Source of the DNA: Epiperipatus broadwayi
Taxonomy: Eukaryota; Onychophora; Udeonychophora; Euonychophora; Peripatidae
DNA length: 64,000 nt
Direction: 5' to 3'
Assembly: GCA_028023455.1 (NCBI GenBank)
Contig: JAQFVV010000001.1
Location: forward strand, 19,587,611-19,651,610
Shown piece after piece: positions 50,601 to 54,945 of the stretch. A model generated the notes under the pieces. It ran no database searches. It had not been told where the DNA came from and saw only the letters and a list, made by a program, of their open reading frames with translations. The position numbers and the translations under genes were made by a program. Numbering within the stretch: the stretch's first letter is position 1; each line of letters opens with the position of its first letter.

Positions 50601-53146
50601 ATATATTTACATTTTTAAATTTTAACTAGAATTTTTTTTTTTTTTAATAATATGTTAGTTGAGTCTCAAGCTTGCCTTGATAAGAATACAGTATATATAA
50701 ATGTGATGACGATAATGAAAATACGGACAATTATAATAACAATATATATATATATATATACTTCAAATGTTTTTTTTAATTTGATATTTTGAGAGCTATA
50801 AATTAAAAATCCTTGCAATTAATAAGTTTTTAAAAGTATTTTTTTAAAAAAATTATAGAAAAAGTAAAATATATATATTATTTGGAGAGGAGGGGATCTC
50901 TTATTTTTTTTGAAAGAAATATATTGAATTATGTAAAATATTTTCTGCATTTTTTAAAAAAAATTATATTAAAACACTTGGTATAAGCAAAAGTTTGAGA
51001 GAGTTTTTTGAATAAACTTTTTGTAAATGTCAAAATATATTAAATTTTTGAGATTATAACGTTAATTTATATGCAATACACTTATCATACTTAATTTATA
51101 TGCAGTTCATAGAAAGCAATTCAAATATTATTAGAAAATCAAAACCTAAAATTAAAACTTTGACAAGAACTAACTATCAGAGAGTCATTCTGGCTAAATA
51201 AGTGCTTAAATTAAAAATAAATAAAAAAATGTCTGGCGCTTACTTTATTAAGAATAAATTAGAAACTTAAAATTTTTATTTAAAAAGAGACTTGAAAACA
51301 TATACCTAGATCAACTCTTAAAATAATTTATACATTGAGCAAAATATTTACATAAAACTTTTAACATTCTTCTTTCACTGACTAATCTGCCTTTCCAAAA
51401 AAAAAACTTATCCAGTTAACTGTTCTATTAAACTTTTTTCCTCTGAAAGATGAATTTCAACAATCGTATCTTAAAGCTTGTTTGCATATTCCAGTATTTA
51501 TATTTAATAAAAAAAGACTTATACCTTTTGTACTATCACAACCTTGTTTTGTCACTAACACTAATAGTTATCATTTTGATGGGTAATCTGCCAGGCATGA
51601 CAGTTTACCATTATATAACATAGGTTTTAGTTTGTCACATGTAGATTGTTTATACTTTCATGTAGGAAAAGAAATCCTTAAATGCAACTGCTCAAACATA
51701 CACCCTTTGCCTGATTAAACTTTTGTCTTAAGTCAACTTTTAAAACAATTCTTTTGTGATTTACTGACTTGAGCAAAGATCATAACTAAGGATTGCCAGC
51801 CCAATAAGAGTATCTTAGTCATTGTTTTCTTAATTTTCCAAGATATAGAGCTAAAAAAAAATGGAGCTAAAAATGCTGTTCTCATTGTAAAGGATAGAAA
51901 TCTGGTTGCACAAGCACACAATACCCATTATCTCAATTAATGTAAGAGAAGAGAAATAACTGATGTCATGAGAAGTTTATGATGACTGGGCAATACCCTA
52001 AATTGAAGGAAAAAAAGATATAAAAGATTTCATATTGAAAAAAATATTTAGCCTTTGATGAACGAATATCATTTCACACAAGTCAACAGAAAGTACTCTT
52101 AATTGGGTACCAGTTATTTGTAACAAAAATTAATCTTCATAATTTAAATTCAACTATTCATCAACCATGAGCCCATTAGCAACCTTATCACAGCACAAAA
52201 TACTTATAATATATAAGTATTTAACTGCAGATAATGCATATATGGAAATGATGATCATGGATGATAACTGTACACAATATTTTAACTTTATCAAATAATT
52301 TTATTACATATTGTAATGGTATAAAATACACAGAAAATGAATGGTCAAATGTTATTCTCAACTCATGGATAATGTGTTATTGATGATTTTTATTTATTAA
52401 TAAGTTCCAGCTAAAATGAAACTCACAACTCCACAACTATTATATGATGAATTCATCCTTTTCTATATCCCATAATCTATTATCCATAATGTTTCCTATT
52501 ATCTCATTGGCTATTAATCTTATTGCCCTTCCATCAGTACAAAATTTTCCTTGATTATTAAAAAAAAAAACACGGTTGTTTCACAAATTAAATTGCTTTT
52601 TTAATGTCTGCATAAATTATTAAAGTTTTGTCATATATAATATAATTTTATAAATGTAATTTTGAAAATGCATTTTTTATTTGTAATCTATTAATAATAT
52701 CTTATTTTTACAATATAAATAATTCAATATATTAGTAATAAATATATAACAATATATATATAAAGTAACTACTATAAGTTATACTATTTATGTTTATTGT
52801 TAGTATAATATTTTAAGATATAATTCCAATTTCCTTGTGTTTAAATAGAATTGTTTTATTTATTTTATCAACGATTATGTTATAAATCACAACGAAAAAT
52901 TATATATACGCACATACACATATATATATATGTTTGTGTGTGATAGTTGTTTCTATTTTGCGGGCATAAAATAGATGCTCTTTTATATTTTACAATATAC
53001 CTGAAAGATATTTGTTGTGAGTCCACTATTTCCAGATTCATCAGAACCTTGGGATTTTTCATCTCTCAGACCAAGACTTGACCCTTCACTAGTTCCTACT
53101 GAGTGACCACTTTCATTATCTGATTCAACATCACAAGCAAATGTCA
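4236..53146 (-). CDS. INTU: protein inturned, C-terminal portion (five spliced exons, 3' end of gene)
   Basis: Five minus-strand exons join in one frame: 53001-53146, 39210-39304, 17768-17957, 4431-4576 and 4236-4347. The junction phases are 0, 2, 0 and 2, and all splice sites are GT-AG. The product is about 229 residues ending in a stop. Its last third has the hallmark inturned C-terminus: an ENTLFHY-type motif (here DNTLFHYLHMDHGEGIYISP), KEHGILFQC, YWVVGRL, then FVCFHDS and the closing LCFGLAI. Inturned is a CPLANE-complex protein. Together with fuzzy, through longin-type domains, it supports Rab GTPase activation, planar cell polarity, basal-body positioning and ciliogenesis. The usual family length is about 900 residues, so only the C-terminal quarter is here; the N-terminal PDZ region was not found. 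Identity rests on recognising family motifs; introns, phases and stop are read directly. No frame-disrupting change is visible. Confidence 0.88.
4348..4430 (-). other. INTU: INTU last intron, 83 bp
   Basis: Short intron with donor GTATGC at its 5' end and acceptor TTTTTGTAG, including a TTTA tetranucleotide run of five units that forms an AT-rich tract. It is the only small intron seen in this gene; the other three exceed 13 kb. Confidence 0.85.
4431..4576 (-). CDS. INTU: INTU penultimate exon
   Basis: Exon of 146 bases, starting in phase 0 after acceptor TTTTTTTACAG and ending two bases into a Gly codon at donor GTATGC. The translation begins TQLKSESQHKFGLNKAL, passes through GIKEHGILFQCLPEG and ends YIHYWVVG. 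The KEHG.LF.C and YWVVG blocks are characteristic of the inturned C-terminus. A serine/lysine linker sits between them (SEKKSQK). Confidence 0.9.
5466..5520 (-). ncRNA. degenerate hammerhead-ribozyme-like motif downstream of the PLE ORF
   Basis: About 55 bases past the stop of the PLE ORF, the minus strand reads CTTGAGAAGGTCTA, a spacer TTTGCAG, then TAGATGAAACCATGGT. AGGTCTA/TAGAT would form helix II, GAAAC is the second half of the hammerhead core, and ACCATGGT is a palindrome able to act as helix III between two molecules. This matches where PLEs carry hammerhead ribozymes. The first core box is CTTGAGA rather than CTGATGA and helix I is imperfect, so this copy is probably inactive, or the resemblance is partial. 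Confidence 0.35.
5574..6230 (-). pseudogene. Penelope-like element C-terminal fragment with GIY-YIG endonuclease
   Basis: A 218-residue open frame on the minus strand. A GIY-YIG nuclease domain begins at about residue 124 with GIVYKI, followed by a cysteine pair (C131, C133), the YVG motif at 137-139, the expected Arg at 148 with His at 152, and a Glu-rich helix at 187-200. In Penelope-like retroelements this domain follows the reverse transcriptase and nicks the target. The part before residue 120 looks like the linker; the reverse transcriptase itself is missing. A (TA)n run at about 6227-6241 sits at the break, so this is a 5'-truncated copy. It is uninterrupted over its length, suggesting moderate age. 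A hammerhead-like motif follows at 5466-5520. Confidence 0.82.
6359..6823 (-). mobile_element. hammerhead-motif foldback insertion A (PLE/retrozyme-like)
   Basis: A 465-bp insertion bounded by a perfect 13-bp target duplication, AAGACTCTATGCT, at 6346-6358 and 6824-6836. It is built of two arms in opposite orientation. The left arm (about 6359-6595) carries a complete hammerhead-like motif on the minus strand. The right arm (about 6640-6790) repeats the other end of the unit inverted and lacks the first core box. No ORF. The same unit occurs at 10882-11476 and 32105-32824. A variable TSD with inverted partial copies at one end fits PLE-type retrotransposition, and the PLE endonuclease relic lies only about 130 bp away. 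Confidence 0.7.
6462..6520 (-). ncRNA. hammerhead ribozyme-like motif, copy A
   Basis: On the minus strand, helix I is formed by ATCCAA + TCCTCA on the 5' side and TGGGGA + TTGGAT on the 3' side: two 6-bp blocks with a small internal loop, pairing throughout (one G-U). The core is CTGACGA ... GAAA ... with cleavage triplet GTC; position 7 is C, which is allowed in hammerheads. Helix II is GGC/GCC with loop CACAA and an A-A mismatch at its base. Helix III is the palindrome ACTAGT, giving only 2 bp inside one molecule but 6 bp in a dimer, as known for PLE-type hammerheads. This is the best-preserved of the four copies. Confidence 0.65.
8625..8680. repeat. (TA)n microsatellite
   Basis: Uninterrupted alternating AT of about 28 units. 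It may mark the 5' junction of the LINE-derived sequence that follows. Confidence 0.95.
8826..9760 (+). mobile_element. 5'-truncated LINE 3' end with poly(A) tail
   Basis: A segment clearly richer in G+C than its surroundings, with several open stretches in different frames. A zinc-knuckle-like block (PLCQLY ... HFLLKC at about 9265-9335) is typical of the end of LINE reverse-transcriptase proteins. It closes with AATAAA at about 9732 and an A9 tail at 9752-9760. Frameshifts and stops show the copy is dead. Just upstream (about 8690-8820) a forward frame reads HGTNDENG followed by ISNDLK, faintly like a LINE endonuclease, so the element may begin at about 8690. No target duplication was found. 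Confidence 0.6.
10882..11476 (-). mobile_element. hammerhead-motif insertion B (PLE/retrozyme-like, tandem unit)
   Basis: An insertion of about 595 bp in a satellite unit, flanked by an 11-bp duplication AAGAATATAAT (10871-10881 and 11477-11487). It holds one full unit of about 454 bp. An ~80-bp segment beginning AATAAACAT(G/C)ACATGACC occurs at both ends of the unit (10883 and 11337), so this is a 1.2-unit direct tandem. It is followed by a short inverted fragment (about 11418-11476). The unit carries the hammerhead motif on the minus strand. No ORF. The unit length, tandem register and self-cleaving motif resemble animal retrozymes, which are thought to be mobilised by PLEs. Confidence 0.65.
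11036..11094 (-). ncRNA. hammerhead ribozyme-like motif, copy B
   Basis: Same architecture as the copy at 6462-6520. On the minus strand it has the canonical first box CTGATGA, helix II GGC/GCC with loop CACAA, GAAAC, palindrome ACTAGT and cleavage C. The distal helix I block (ATCCAA/TTGGAT) is intact; the proximal block has one mismatch (TCCTCA against TGGAGA). The A-A mismatch at the base of helix II is retained, so it belongs to the family. Confidence 0.62.
16040..17720. mobile_element. 1.68-kb TIR DNA transposon with 8-bp target duplication
   Basis: Terminal inverted repeats of about 42 bp (left begins AGTAATCATCTGAAATCCAG, right complement begins GGTAATCATCTGAAATCCAG) are bounded by a perfect 8-bp duplication AAAATAAC at 16032-16039 and 17721-17728. 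The interior carries the ~367-bp tandem repeat at 16340-17047 and no convincing transposase; the longest forward frame (17164-17373) resembles nothing I know. An 8-bp duplication fits hAT or a related superfamily, but the TIR does not begin with the usual CAG or TAG, so I leave the superfamily open. Its right edge lies 47 bases from the INTU exon at 17768. Confidence 0.72.
16340..17047. repeat. two-copy tandem repeat (~367 and ~341 bp) with long G runs
   Basis: Copy 1 begins at 16340 and copy 2 at 16707, both with GTTTTAA.CC followed by GAAAAAATATAATACAATTA. Each unit contains a GGGGGG(G) run, a CCCCCACC-type run about 30 bases later, and near its end a run of 8-13 G. The G and C runs could pair with each other. 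The unit ends with TTATTTTAACCCCACT, after which a third, partial start is seen. T-rich degenerate sequence with related phrases precedes it (16140-16320). Confidence 0.8.
17768..17957 (-). CDS. INTU: INTU internal exon
   Basis: Exon of 190 bases between acceptor TTTTTTAG and donor GTAAAG. The first base completes a Lys codon begun in exon 39210-39304; the exon then has 63 complete codons, ending in phase 0. It encodes LVSGCDNTLFHYLHMDHGEG and IYISPTEE, then a helical stretch with NFNAACLAIHEVFESSLKIR. The NTLFHY and IYISPT blocks and the position just before KEHG are those of inturned's C-terminal longin-like region. Confidence 0.9.
18950..20214. mobile_element. TTAA-targeted insertion with internal tandem repeats (piggyBac-like, non-autonomous)
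   Basis: Present in duplication copy 1 and absent from copy 2, where the uninterrupted site reads AAGTACATTAAAACAAAC (about 30370). In copy 1 the right junction is TTAA (20215-20218), and the left is GTAA followed by CCCTTTCACTGACG, a degraded TTAA site. TTAA targets and CCC-starting ends fit piggyBac-type elements, but the right end (complement ACCTGTTTATTACG) is a poor inverted match. The interior has a 33-bp duplication (TTTTAGCTATTGGCCCTC at 18964 and 19001) and the ~180-bp repeats at 19341-19900. No transposase is visible. Confidence 0.5.
19341..19960. repeat. tandem repeat, ~180-bp period, about three copies
   Basis: The first two copies start with TTTTCCAAATCAAACTTTAT at 19341 and 19521 and are nearly identical for 180 bp, sharing TTAGAAACACGCCTTAGAAA. 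A more diverged third copy starts at about 19757 (TTTTCCGAGTCAAACTTTAT). The array lies wholly inside the insertion 18950-20214, so it is probably part of that element rather than of the duplicated host sequence. Confidence 0.85.
21489..23016 (-). mobile_element. hAT DNA transposon, 1.53 kb, with intact ends and 8-bp duplication
   Basis: Ends are CAGCATTTCCCAACCT (left) and the complement of AGGTTGGGAAACGCTG (right), flanked by a perfect 8-bp duplication CTCTATAT (21481-21488 and 23017-23024). Both features are diagnostic of hAT elements. The matching site in duplication copy 2 (about 31512) is empty, confirming both the boundaries and that insertion followed the duplication. Subterminal copies of GCGTACCAC are clustered at the right end (four in about 50 bp) with one at the left, probably transposase-binding sites. 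The internal transposase is broken. Confidence 0.9.
21880..22620 (-). pseudogene. hAT transposase relic (ZBED/SCAND3-like)
   Basis: The longest intact part, 22109-22573, gives 154 residues with AYLTDIFLQINDLNL, a helix around KLDFWKQC and WISNPF, as in hAT-derived ZBED5/FAM200/SCAND3-type proteins. After one in-frame stop, the same frame continues with FWLNIKDYEQLSEKALKLLL, the start of the hAT dimerisation domain. Across a poly-A slip, NKLNAAVDLR and FEPNFKKLC complete its end. The N-terminal BED zinc finger and the catalytic DDE part are missing, so the copy cannot be autonomous. Transposase was presumably supplied by a longer relative elsewhere. Confidence 0.8.
25422..25540 (+). promoter_or_regulatory. 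compact pol II promoter-like segment
   Basis: Within 100 bases and in classical order: a CCAAT box (25422-25426), CpG-bearing sequence (CCCGGACCCGAACG-like, about 25445-25459), a CRE-like TGACGTCT (25473-25480), and TATAAAAAG (25506-25514). Initiation would be expected near 25535. CpG and GC content are much higher than in the surrounding intron. It could drive a gene nested in the INTU intron on the opposite strand, or be the promoter of a decayed LTR element whose gag lies downstream. Inference from motifs only. Confidence 0.4.
25642..25729 (+). CDS. candidate short first coding exon, unknown gene
   Basis: About 105 bases after the predicted start site, an ATG opens 29 codons (MEPANATSRTLSSNGDVTGI, then KKQEPGLFY) ending at a donor-like T|GTAAGC. 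Between start site and ATG there is also a possible ~50-bp intron (G|GTAAGA to TTTTAAAAG). Amino-acid composition is balanced and unlike the hydrophobic or lysine-rich shadows common in this DNA. I do not recognise the protein, and no following exon was identified. It may be the first exon of a nested gene or the leader of a retroelement. Confidence 0.25.
25970..26215 (+). pseudogene. possible tyrosine-recombinase-like relic
   Basis: An 81-residue frame in a patch with higher GC than its neighbours. RIYKSTMLMW, RALGIPFL and a final LYTNNLCERI loosely recall the N-terminal SAM-like domain of tyrosine recombinases in DIRS- and Crypton-type elements, where W, the LGIP-like phrase and NPL are spaced similarly. 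No catalytic R-H-R-Y region is seen, so the call is tentative. A chance frame is quite possible. Confidence 0.18.
27401..29092 (+). pseudogene. decayed gag of an LTR-type retrotransposon (gypsy-like)
   Basis: An ATG at 27401 (MSDYEESSDIEG) opens a Glu/Lys/Gln-rich coiled-coil region with repeated ESQ and LLELKE heptad-like units, broken by several stop codons. After 28540 the frame reads FQGECLENTSDYL ... LKELFSLC ... AAKDWWQYL, matching the gag motif order of gypsy-type elements (F.GE.., then GAAK.WW). RYNFLKNIEQTL and ILNALE follow. No zinc knuckle, protease, polymerase or clear LTR pair was found. A possible primer-binding phrase TGGCGCC lies at 27054. It is an old, multiply interrupted remnant. 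Confidence 0.6.
29792..30245. mobile_element. foldback (long inverted repeat) element, SINE-like ends
   Basis: Two arms of about 200 bp in inverted orientation, meeting near 30030, with outer ends AATTAGA(C/A)GGGACTT. They share AGCTATGCACT(T/C)CAT, GATACACAT and CCAGATCAC. An 11-bp duplication TTAAATTAATT flanks it (29781-29791, 30246-30256), and the site is empty in copy 1 of the duplication. The outer 25 bp resemble the complement of a tRNA B box, and the same end occurs in the hairpin at 40517-40608, so the arms may be two head-to-head SINE-like units. No ORF. Confidence 0.68.
32203..32261 (-). ncRNA. hammerhead ribozyme-like motif, copy C1 (decayed)
   Basis: Minus strand: CTGATGA, helix II weakened (AGC against GCC), GAAAC, ACTAGT and cleavage C all recognisable. 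The distal helix I block has changed from ATCCAA to ATTTAA, losing two pairs. Probably inactive, but clearly the same motif as 6462-6520. Confidence 0.5.
32620..32678 (+). ncRNA. hammerhead ribozyme-like motif, copy C2
   Basis: Plus strand, in the inverted right arm. The core CTGATGA ... GAAAC, ACTAGT and cleavage C is intact, and helix II is GGC/GCC. Helix I has one mismatch in the proximal block and one mismatch plus a G-U in the distal block. Together with C1 it gives a transcript of either strand one hammerhead. Confidence 0.55.
39210..39304 (-). CDS. INTU: INTU internal exon
   Basis: Exon of 95 bases after acceptor TACTGCAG (phase 0), ending two bases into a Lys codon at donor GTATGT. 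It encodes SGKKKRNLPSVYNMANMKL, then an acidic patch LDEEEDTSHFI. It joins in frame to NIFQ upstream and LVSGCDNTLFHY downstream. A basic linker followed by an acidic stretch is consistent with the variable region before the inturned C-terminal domain, but alone this exon would not be diagnostic. Confidence 0.8.
39718..40386. mobile_element. foldback element with ~300-bp arms and TA flanks
   Basis: Near-complete inverted repeat of 669 bp. The ends are GACAATTGTCAACTATTATG (left) and the complement of a closely similar right end, each next to TA (39716-39717, 40387-40388). The arms share TATTTTGCTGAGCCAG, CACATGCATATAAACA and TGATTACCAT, and an inner pair around TGTTTAGAAAATAATCTT/TTATTTTCTAAACA closes the loop. 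TA duplication fits the Tc1/mariner group, as a MITE. No ORF. The transcript would form a very long hairpin. Confidence 0.7.
40517..40608. repeat. short hairpin of two SINE-like ends
   Basis: Inverted pair AGAAGGGATTTGAACTCAGA / TCTGAGTTCAAATCCCTTT separated by about 45 bp. The phrase GAGTTCAAATCCC resembles a pol III B box, and the flanking ATTACATTAAGTTCAGTATA matches the outer edge of the foldback element 29792-30245. It is probably a shorter member of that family. Confidence 0.55.
42169..42240 (-). tRNA. tRNA-Val(UAC)-like gene or tRNA-derived sequence
   Basis: Exactly 72 bases on the minus strand. The acceptor arms GCGTTGG/CTGACGC pair throughout (two G-U). The T arm is CGGGG-TTCGCTT-CCCTG. 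The anticodon loop CTTACAA gives anticodon UAC, and the variable loop is 5 nt. A-box TAGCCGAGTGG and B-box GGTTCGCTTCC are good. The D stem is poor, the anticodon stem has a C-A mismatch, and an A-rich tract follows the 3' end, so a tRNA pseudogene or SINE head is as likely as a working gene. The flanks TGTCAA and TTTGACA extend the acceptor stem. Confidence 0.6.
42780..45800 (+). mobile_element. decayed full-domain LINE retrotransposon (5'-truncated)
   Basis: Successive frames, broken by stops and frameshifts, give the LINE ORF2 domains in order. Endonuclease end is at about 42860-43062 (SSMIDLVFYSP, then FSDHDAIIITL). Reverse transcriptase is at about 43450-44700, with LPEDNLKFTPEEFV, an AFDTVP-type A motif at 43991 and AYKDDISVF (YxDD with K at the second position) at about 44259-44285. 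A C-terminal zinc knuckle CRFCKRQTETQSH is at about 45127-45170. A 3' untranslated stretch ends in AATAAAG near 45790 without a long poly(A). Inactive. Superfamily not resolved. Confidence 0.8.
46327..46830. repeat. direct repeat pair, ~150 bp each, ~355 bp apart
   Basis: A block beginning GTCT(C)TTTATAAATATAT, containing GGAGGT(A/G)GGATTCCAC, GGTTGCCTTGA(T/C)AAC and TAAGTATTGACTGGTTTCTA, occurs at about 46327-46472 and 46682-46825. The intervening sequence is not repeated. This could be the terminal repeats of a small element or a local duplication; no target duplication was identified. Confidence 0.7.
47088..47211. repeat. 124-bp imperfect palindrome (MITE-like hairpin)
   Basis: The ends TCTCAAATAGTAATGAGATT and the complement of AATCTTGTTTCTATTTGAGA pair over about 50 bp per arm, rich in GAGAT motifs. 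No target duplication could be settled. Folded, it makes one long hairpin. Confidence 0.6.
48275..48785. mobile_element. non-autonomous hAT element, 511 bp
   Basis: Ends TAGTGGTCTTCAACC and the complement of GGTTGAAGACCACTG, with a perfect 8-bp duplication GTTTAAAG (48267-48274, 48786-48793). Subterminal GGTCCGCG-type motifs recur on both sides (CCGGTCCACGG, GGTCCGCGATAG, CCGGTCCGCGCGG, CCGGTCCGCAGG), a pattern typical of a widespread hAT family. The interior is AT-rich with a G run at about 48532-48543 and no transposase. Confidence 0.88.
49690..50240 (+). pseudogene. LINE reverse-transcriptase relic
   Basis: Across frame breaks one reads FVDNKKTFDLI (RT motif A, normally FVDYKKAFD), then IYQNVTAVIRI and IREV (the NIREGVRQGC region), and DDMIIFVNNALELQKML (the YADDMVIFA motif C with the first bases lost), closely followed by LKIHA and YKYL. 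The motif order and spacing are those of L1/L2-like or RTE-like reverse transcriptases. Many stops; heavily eroded. It is a different family from the LINE at 42780-45800. Confidence 0.65.
53001..53146 (-). CDS. INTU: INTU internal exon (Ser/Gly/acidic linker)
   Basis: Exon of 146 bases between acceptor TTTTTTATAG and donor CAG|GTATAT. The first two bases (TG) complete a codon started upstream; 48 codons follow. It encodes TFACDVESDNESGHSVGTSE, GSSLGLRDEKSQGSDESGNS and GLTTNIFQ: low-complexity, acidic, serine-rich and likely phosphorylated, as in the disordered linker of inturned. Open frame, correct phases on both sides and marked codon-like composition make it a secure exon, though its family identity comes from the linked downstream exons. 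Confidence 0.82.
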
Positions 53147-54684
53147 CTATAAAAAAACATTTTATAATATATTACAATTTAGAAGATTACTTCTCAATAT
53201 TAAAACTTATTGATGGAAATCCAGAATATATATACATATAATTTAAGTTAGGTTTACTGAAGTCACTAATAAGTACAAGTGAATATAAAAAAATGTAGAC
53301 GGCGATCTGATAAAGTTTAATATTAAGTAATGTACTACATTTTCAGACATTGTTTTCAAATTTGATAAAATTTCAAGATATTCAAAAAATTTATTTTATA
53401 TATCTGAAAACATTTTAGTAAAAATTATGTTTAAATACAATTTTACAACTATATTTTCTTTTTTTAAAAATATTTTACTTTACAATTTTATAGTTTTCAT
53501 CACTGTAGGACAAACAAAAAAAAATTTCTTAAAAATATACCAGGTTACTAATAAAAATATTACAAATGAATAATATTACAAATTGAACAATAAATAATCA
53601 GTCCTTGTTATTTTAGATTAATAATTATTAAAATTATTTGTTAGGCTAAAACATATTATTTTAAAAGCCAATATACACATTTTAAATTTAATTAAAGTTT
53701 AACAGGATATTATTAATAACTACTTTCTTTTTCCACACATGTGTGAGAACATAAATATATTTTAAAACTTCTATTTTGTTACCGATTTTAATATATGGAC
53801 AAATACCTTTGAAAAAAAGCAAACGAAATCAAGATACACTTAGGTTGTCATATTCTCTTACATGTCTTCATCTAAATATTTATTCACATCCCATAATTAC
53901 TTTTTAGTTATATCTGTACAGTGTAGAATTAGTCATAAATACATCTTGGAAGTTATTTTCTTTGTAAGAGATGTCTTTGTTCATATCTTAATTATTGTTT
54001 GAAGTATGTGTAGTTTATAAGACAATAAACAATAACATCAAGTGGTTATAATTAAAAATAGATGTATTAACCTTCAAAGTTAAATCTAGATTAAAAAAAA
54101 AAAAACCCTCTAAACTAATAAACGAATAGGAATAGTCATTAATATATTTGTTCAAAGTTGATGTCATTAGAATAAGCAGATACAAGAAAAATAGAACTTA
54201 TAAACTGTGTTTATTTATAATATCGTAATGGTCAAATTTGTACATACATGCCACAAAATCCAGAGTTTTACTAAATCATTCTAAGGCTGACCAGCATTAG
54301 GTGATGGTGACCACGTGTCTGATATAGTCTCAGTTTCTTTACTACTACTCAAAGATTTACTACCTTACGGATGACATATTTAAGGCCACAGCAGTATTCT
54401 CTTTAATCGCATGCCAGAAGTAGCACATCGGTAAAGCACAAGATTATGAGAAACTGACATTTTAATGAGCATAGCTATATAGATGGCATGCGGCTACATA
54501 ATTATCAAATATGGATTGTGGTTCTTAACTAATAATTAAATAATCAATAATGACATAACAATGAGCAACACTGAAACACTAAGCAGAAGTTAAATTTAAA
54601 ATAATTTAATAAAAGCCAAATATTTAAATAATAAAATTAATAAATGAAATAATAATTACAATGTGGTTATATGGATTGTCTCAC

Positions 54685-54945
54685 TCGCAGGTGATTAAAT
54701 TAGGGATACAATTTACCATTACAGTCTTGGTTCACATGCAGGTGATGATTTTGGATCTAAGCATTTATGGTTTACTGAGTTACAGGTAGTTTTGATTTAC
54801 ATATATACATGACAATTTGAATCACTCACAGGTGATATTAGTTTTCTGGTTACAAATTATTTAATTTATTATAATTGTCATATATGTGTATATCACTTGT
54901 AGGTGATGATTTTGAATATAAGCATTTACATTTAAGTTACAGTTT
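54685..54945. repeat. degenerate minisatellite, four units
   Basis: The phrase TCAC(T/A)(C/T)GCAGGTGAT recurs at about 54685, 54731, 54823 and 54891 (last two as TCACTCACAGGTGAT and TCACTTGTAGGTGAT). Two units continue with GATTTTG(G/A)AT.TAAGCATTTA and then AGTTACAG. Spacing is irregular (46, 92, 68), so the array has lost parts. Confidence 0.6.

Larger units (their letters stand above)
39305..53000 (-). other. INTU: INTU intron, about 13.7 kb
   Basis: The donor is CAG|GTATAT and the acceptor is CTGCAG. It contains a foldback element (39718-40386), a SINE-like hairpin, a tRNA-Val-like sequence, a long LINE relic (42780-45800), a direct repeat pair near 46327, a hairpin (47088-47211), a non-autonomous hAT element (48275-48785) and an RT relic (49690-50240). 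The stretches 40620-42160 and 50250-52990 show nothing classifiable. The latter includes a diverged block at about 51220-51960 without family resemblance. Confidence 0.82.
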